Origin: Coralloluteibacterium stylophorae | Lineage (GTDB): Bacteria; Pseudomonadota; Gammaproteobacteria; Xanthomonadales; Xanthomonadaceae | DNA: 64,000 nucleotides | Assembly (NCBI RefSeq): GCF_018122625.2 | Contig: NZ_JAGQFT020000014.1 | Span: forward strand, 32,952-96,951 | Direction: 5' to 3' | Shown here: piece after piece, positions 63,942-64,000 of the stretch | Numbering within the stretch: the stretch's first letter is position 1 | Layout of the letters: each line of letters opens with the position of its first letter | The notes under the pieces: model-generated | Database searches by the model: none | Told to the model about the DNA's origin: nothing | Seen by the model: the letters and a program-made list of their open reading frames with translations, nothing else | Position numbers and translations under genes: made by a program

Positions 63942-64000
63942 GTGAAGAAGCGCTTTTCCGAAGAGCAGATCATCGGCTTCCTGCGCGAGGCCGAGGCCGG
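63942..64000 (+). mobile_element. Start of an IS3-family transposase OrfA (truncated by window end)
   Basis: GTG start with AAGGAG eight bases upstream. The N-terminus KKRFSEEQIIGFLREAEAG is that of OrfA proteins of the IS3 family (IS407-like group), which carry a leucine-zipper helix-turn-helix. Only 19 residues are within the window. The left inverted repeat should lie between 63897 and 63940, but it cannot be confirmed without the right end. Confidence 0.85.

Overview
This 64 kb window is a chromosomal segment of very high GC content from a gammaproteobacterium, almost certainly of the order Lysobacterales (Xanthomonadales; Lysobacter, Luteimonas or a close relative). The placement rests on gene orders typical of that group: copL-copA-copB; mreBCD-mrdA-rodA-mltB-rlpA-dacA; lptM-dapF-DUF484-xerC-hslV-hslU; and algZ-algR-hemC. 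It is inference, since no rRNA or tRNA gene was recognised. Most genes are tightly packed, with many ATGA or GTGA stop/start overlaps.

Layout. 1-9.3 kb: the edge of a non-flagellar type III secretion (T3SS) locus. It has sctN (cut by the window edge), sctO and sctP, then a peptidoglycan hydrolase carrying transglycosylase, LysM and M23 domains but no Sec signal, a lipoprotein, a GNAT enzyme, and six small genes of unknown function. Those six include two pairs of paralogues and a helical needle-like protein. Two of these transcription units share a 25-bp upstream element. 9.4-18.6 kb: the rod-shape and cell-wall elongation cluster (mreBCD, PBP2, RodA, MltB, RlpA, D,D-carboxypeptidase). 19-26.3 kb: PfkB kinase, a broken TonB-type gene, a lipoprotein, M1 aminopeptidase, an orphan metallophore-binding protein, ubiE and small enzymes. 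26.4-31.4 kb: hslVU, xerC, DUF484, dapF, lptM. 31.5-41.5 kb: a flavin oxidoreductase, two S9 peptidases, a three-gene GNAT operon and a divergent RimK-like ATP-grasp gene. 41.7-51.8 kb: patatin, a WYL regulator, an SLC13 transporter, a DUF481 protein, hemC, algRZ, an esterase and YihY. 51.9-62.3 kb: metal homeostasis, with copLAB followed by a zinc operon (ZrgA-like His-rich protein, ABC ATPase, permease, DUF3299) diverging from a MerC-domain gene across a good Zur-box palindrome; then PhoX and a lipoprotein metallohydrolase beside a TetR regulator. 63-64 kb: an AT-richer, gene-poor stretch ending in the start of an IS3-family transposase, probably a mobile-element boundary.

A family of intergenic inverted repeats built on GGGAATCGGGA occurs at least five times and in one place supplies the C-terminus of a predicted protein. 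The most interesting region is 5.7-9.3 kb: two copies of an uncharacterised module next to a T3SS, with shared promoter-like elements.
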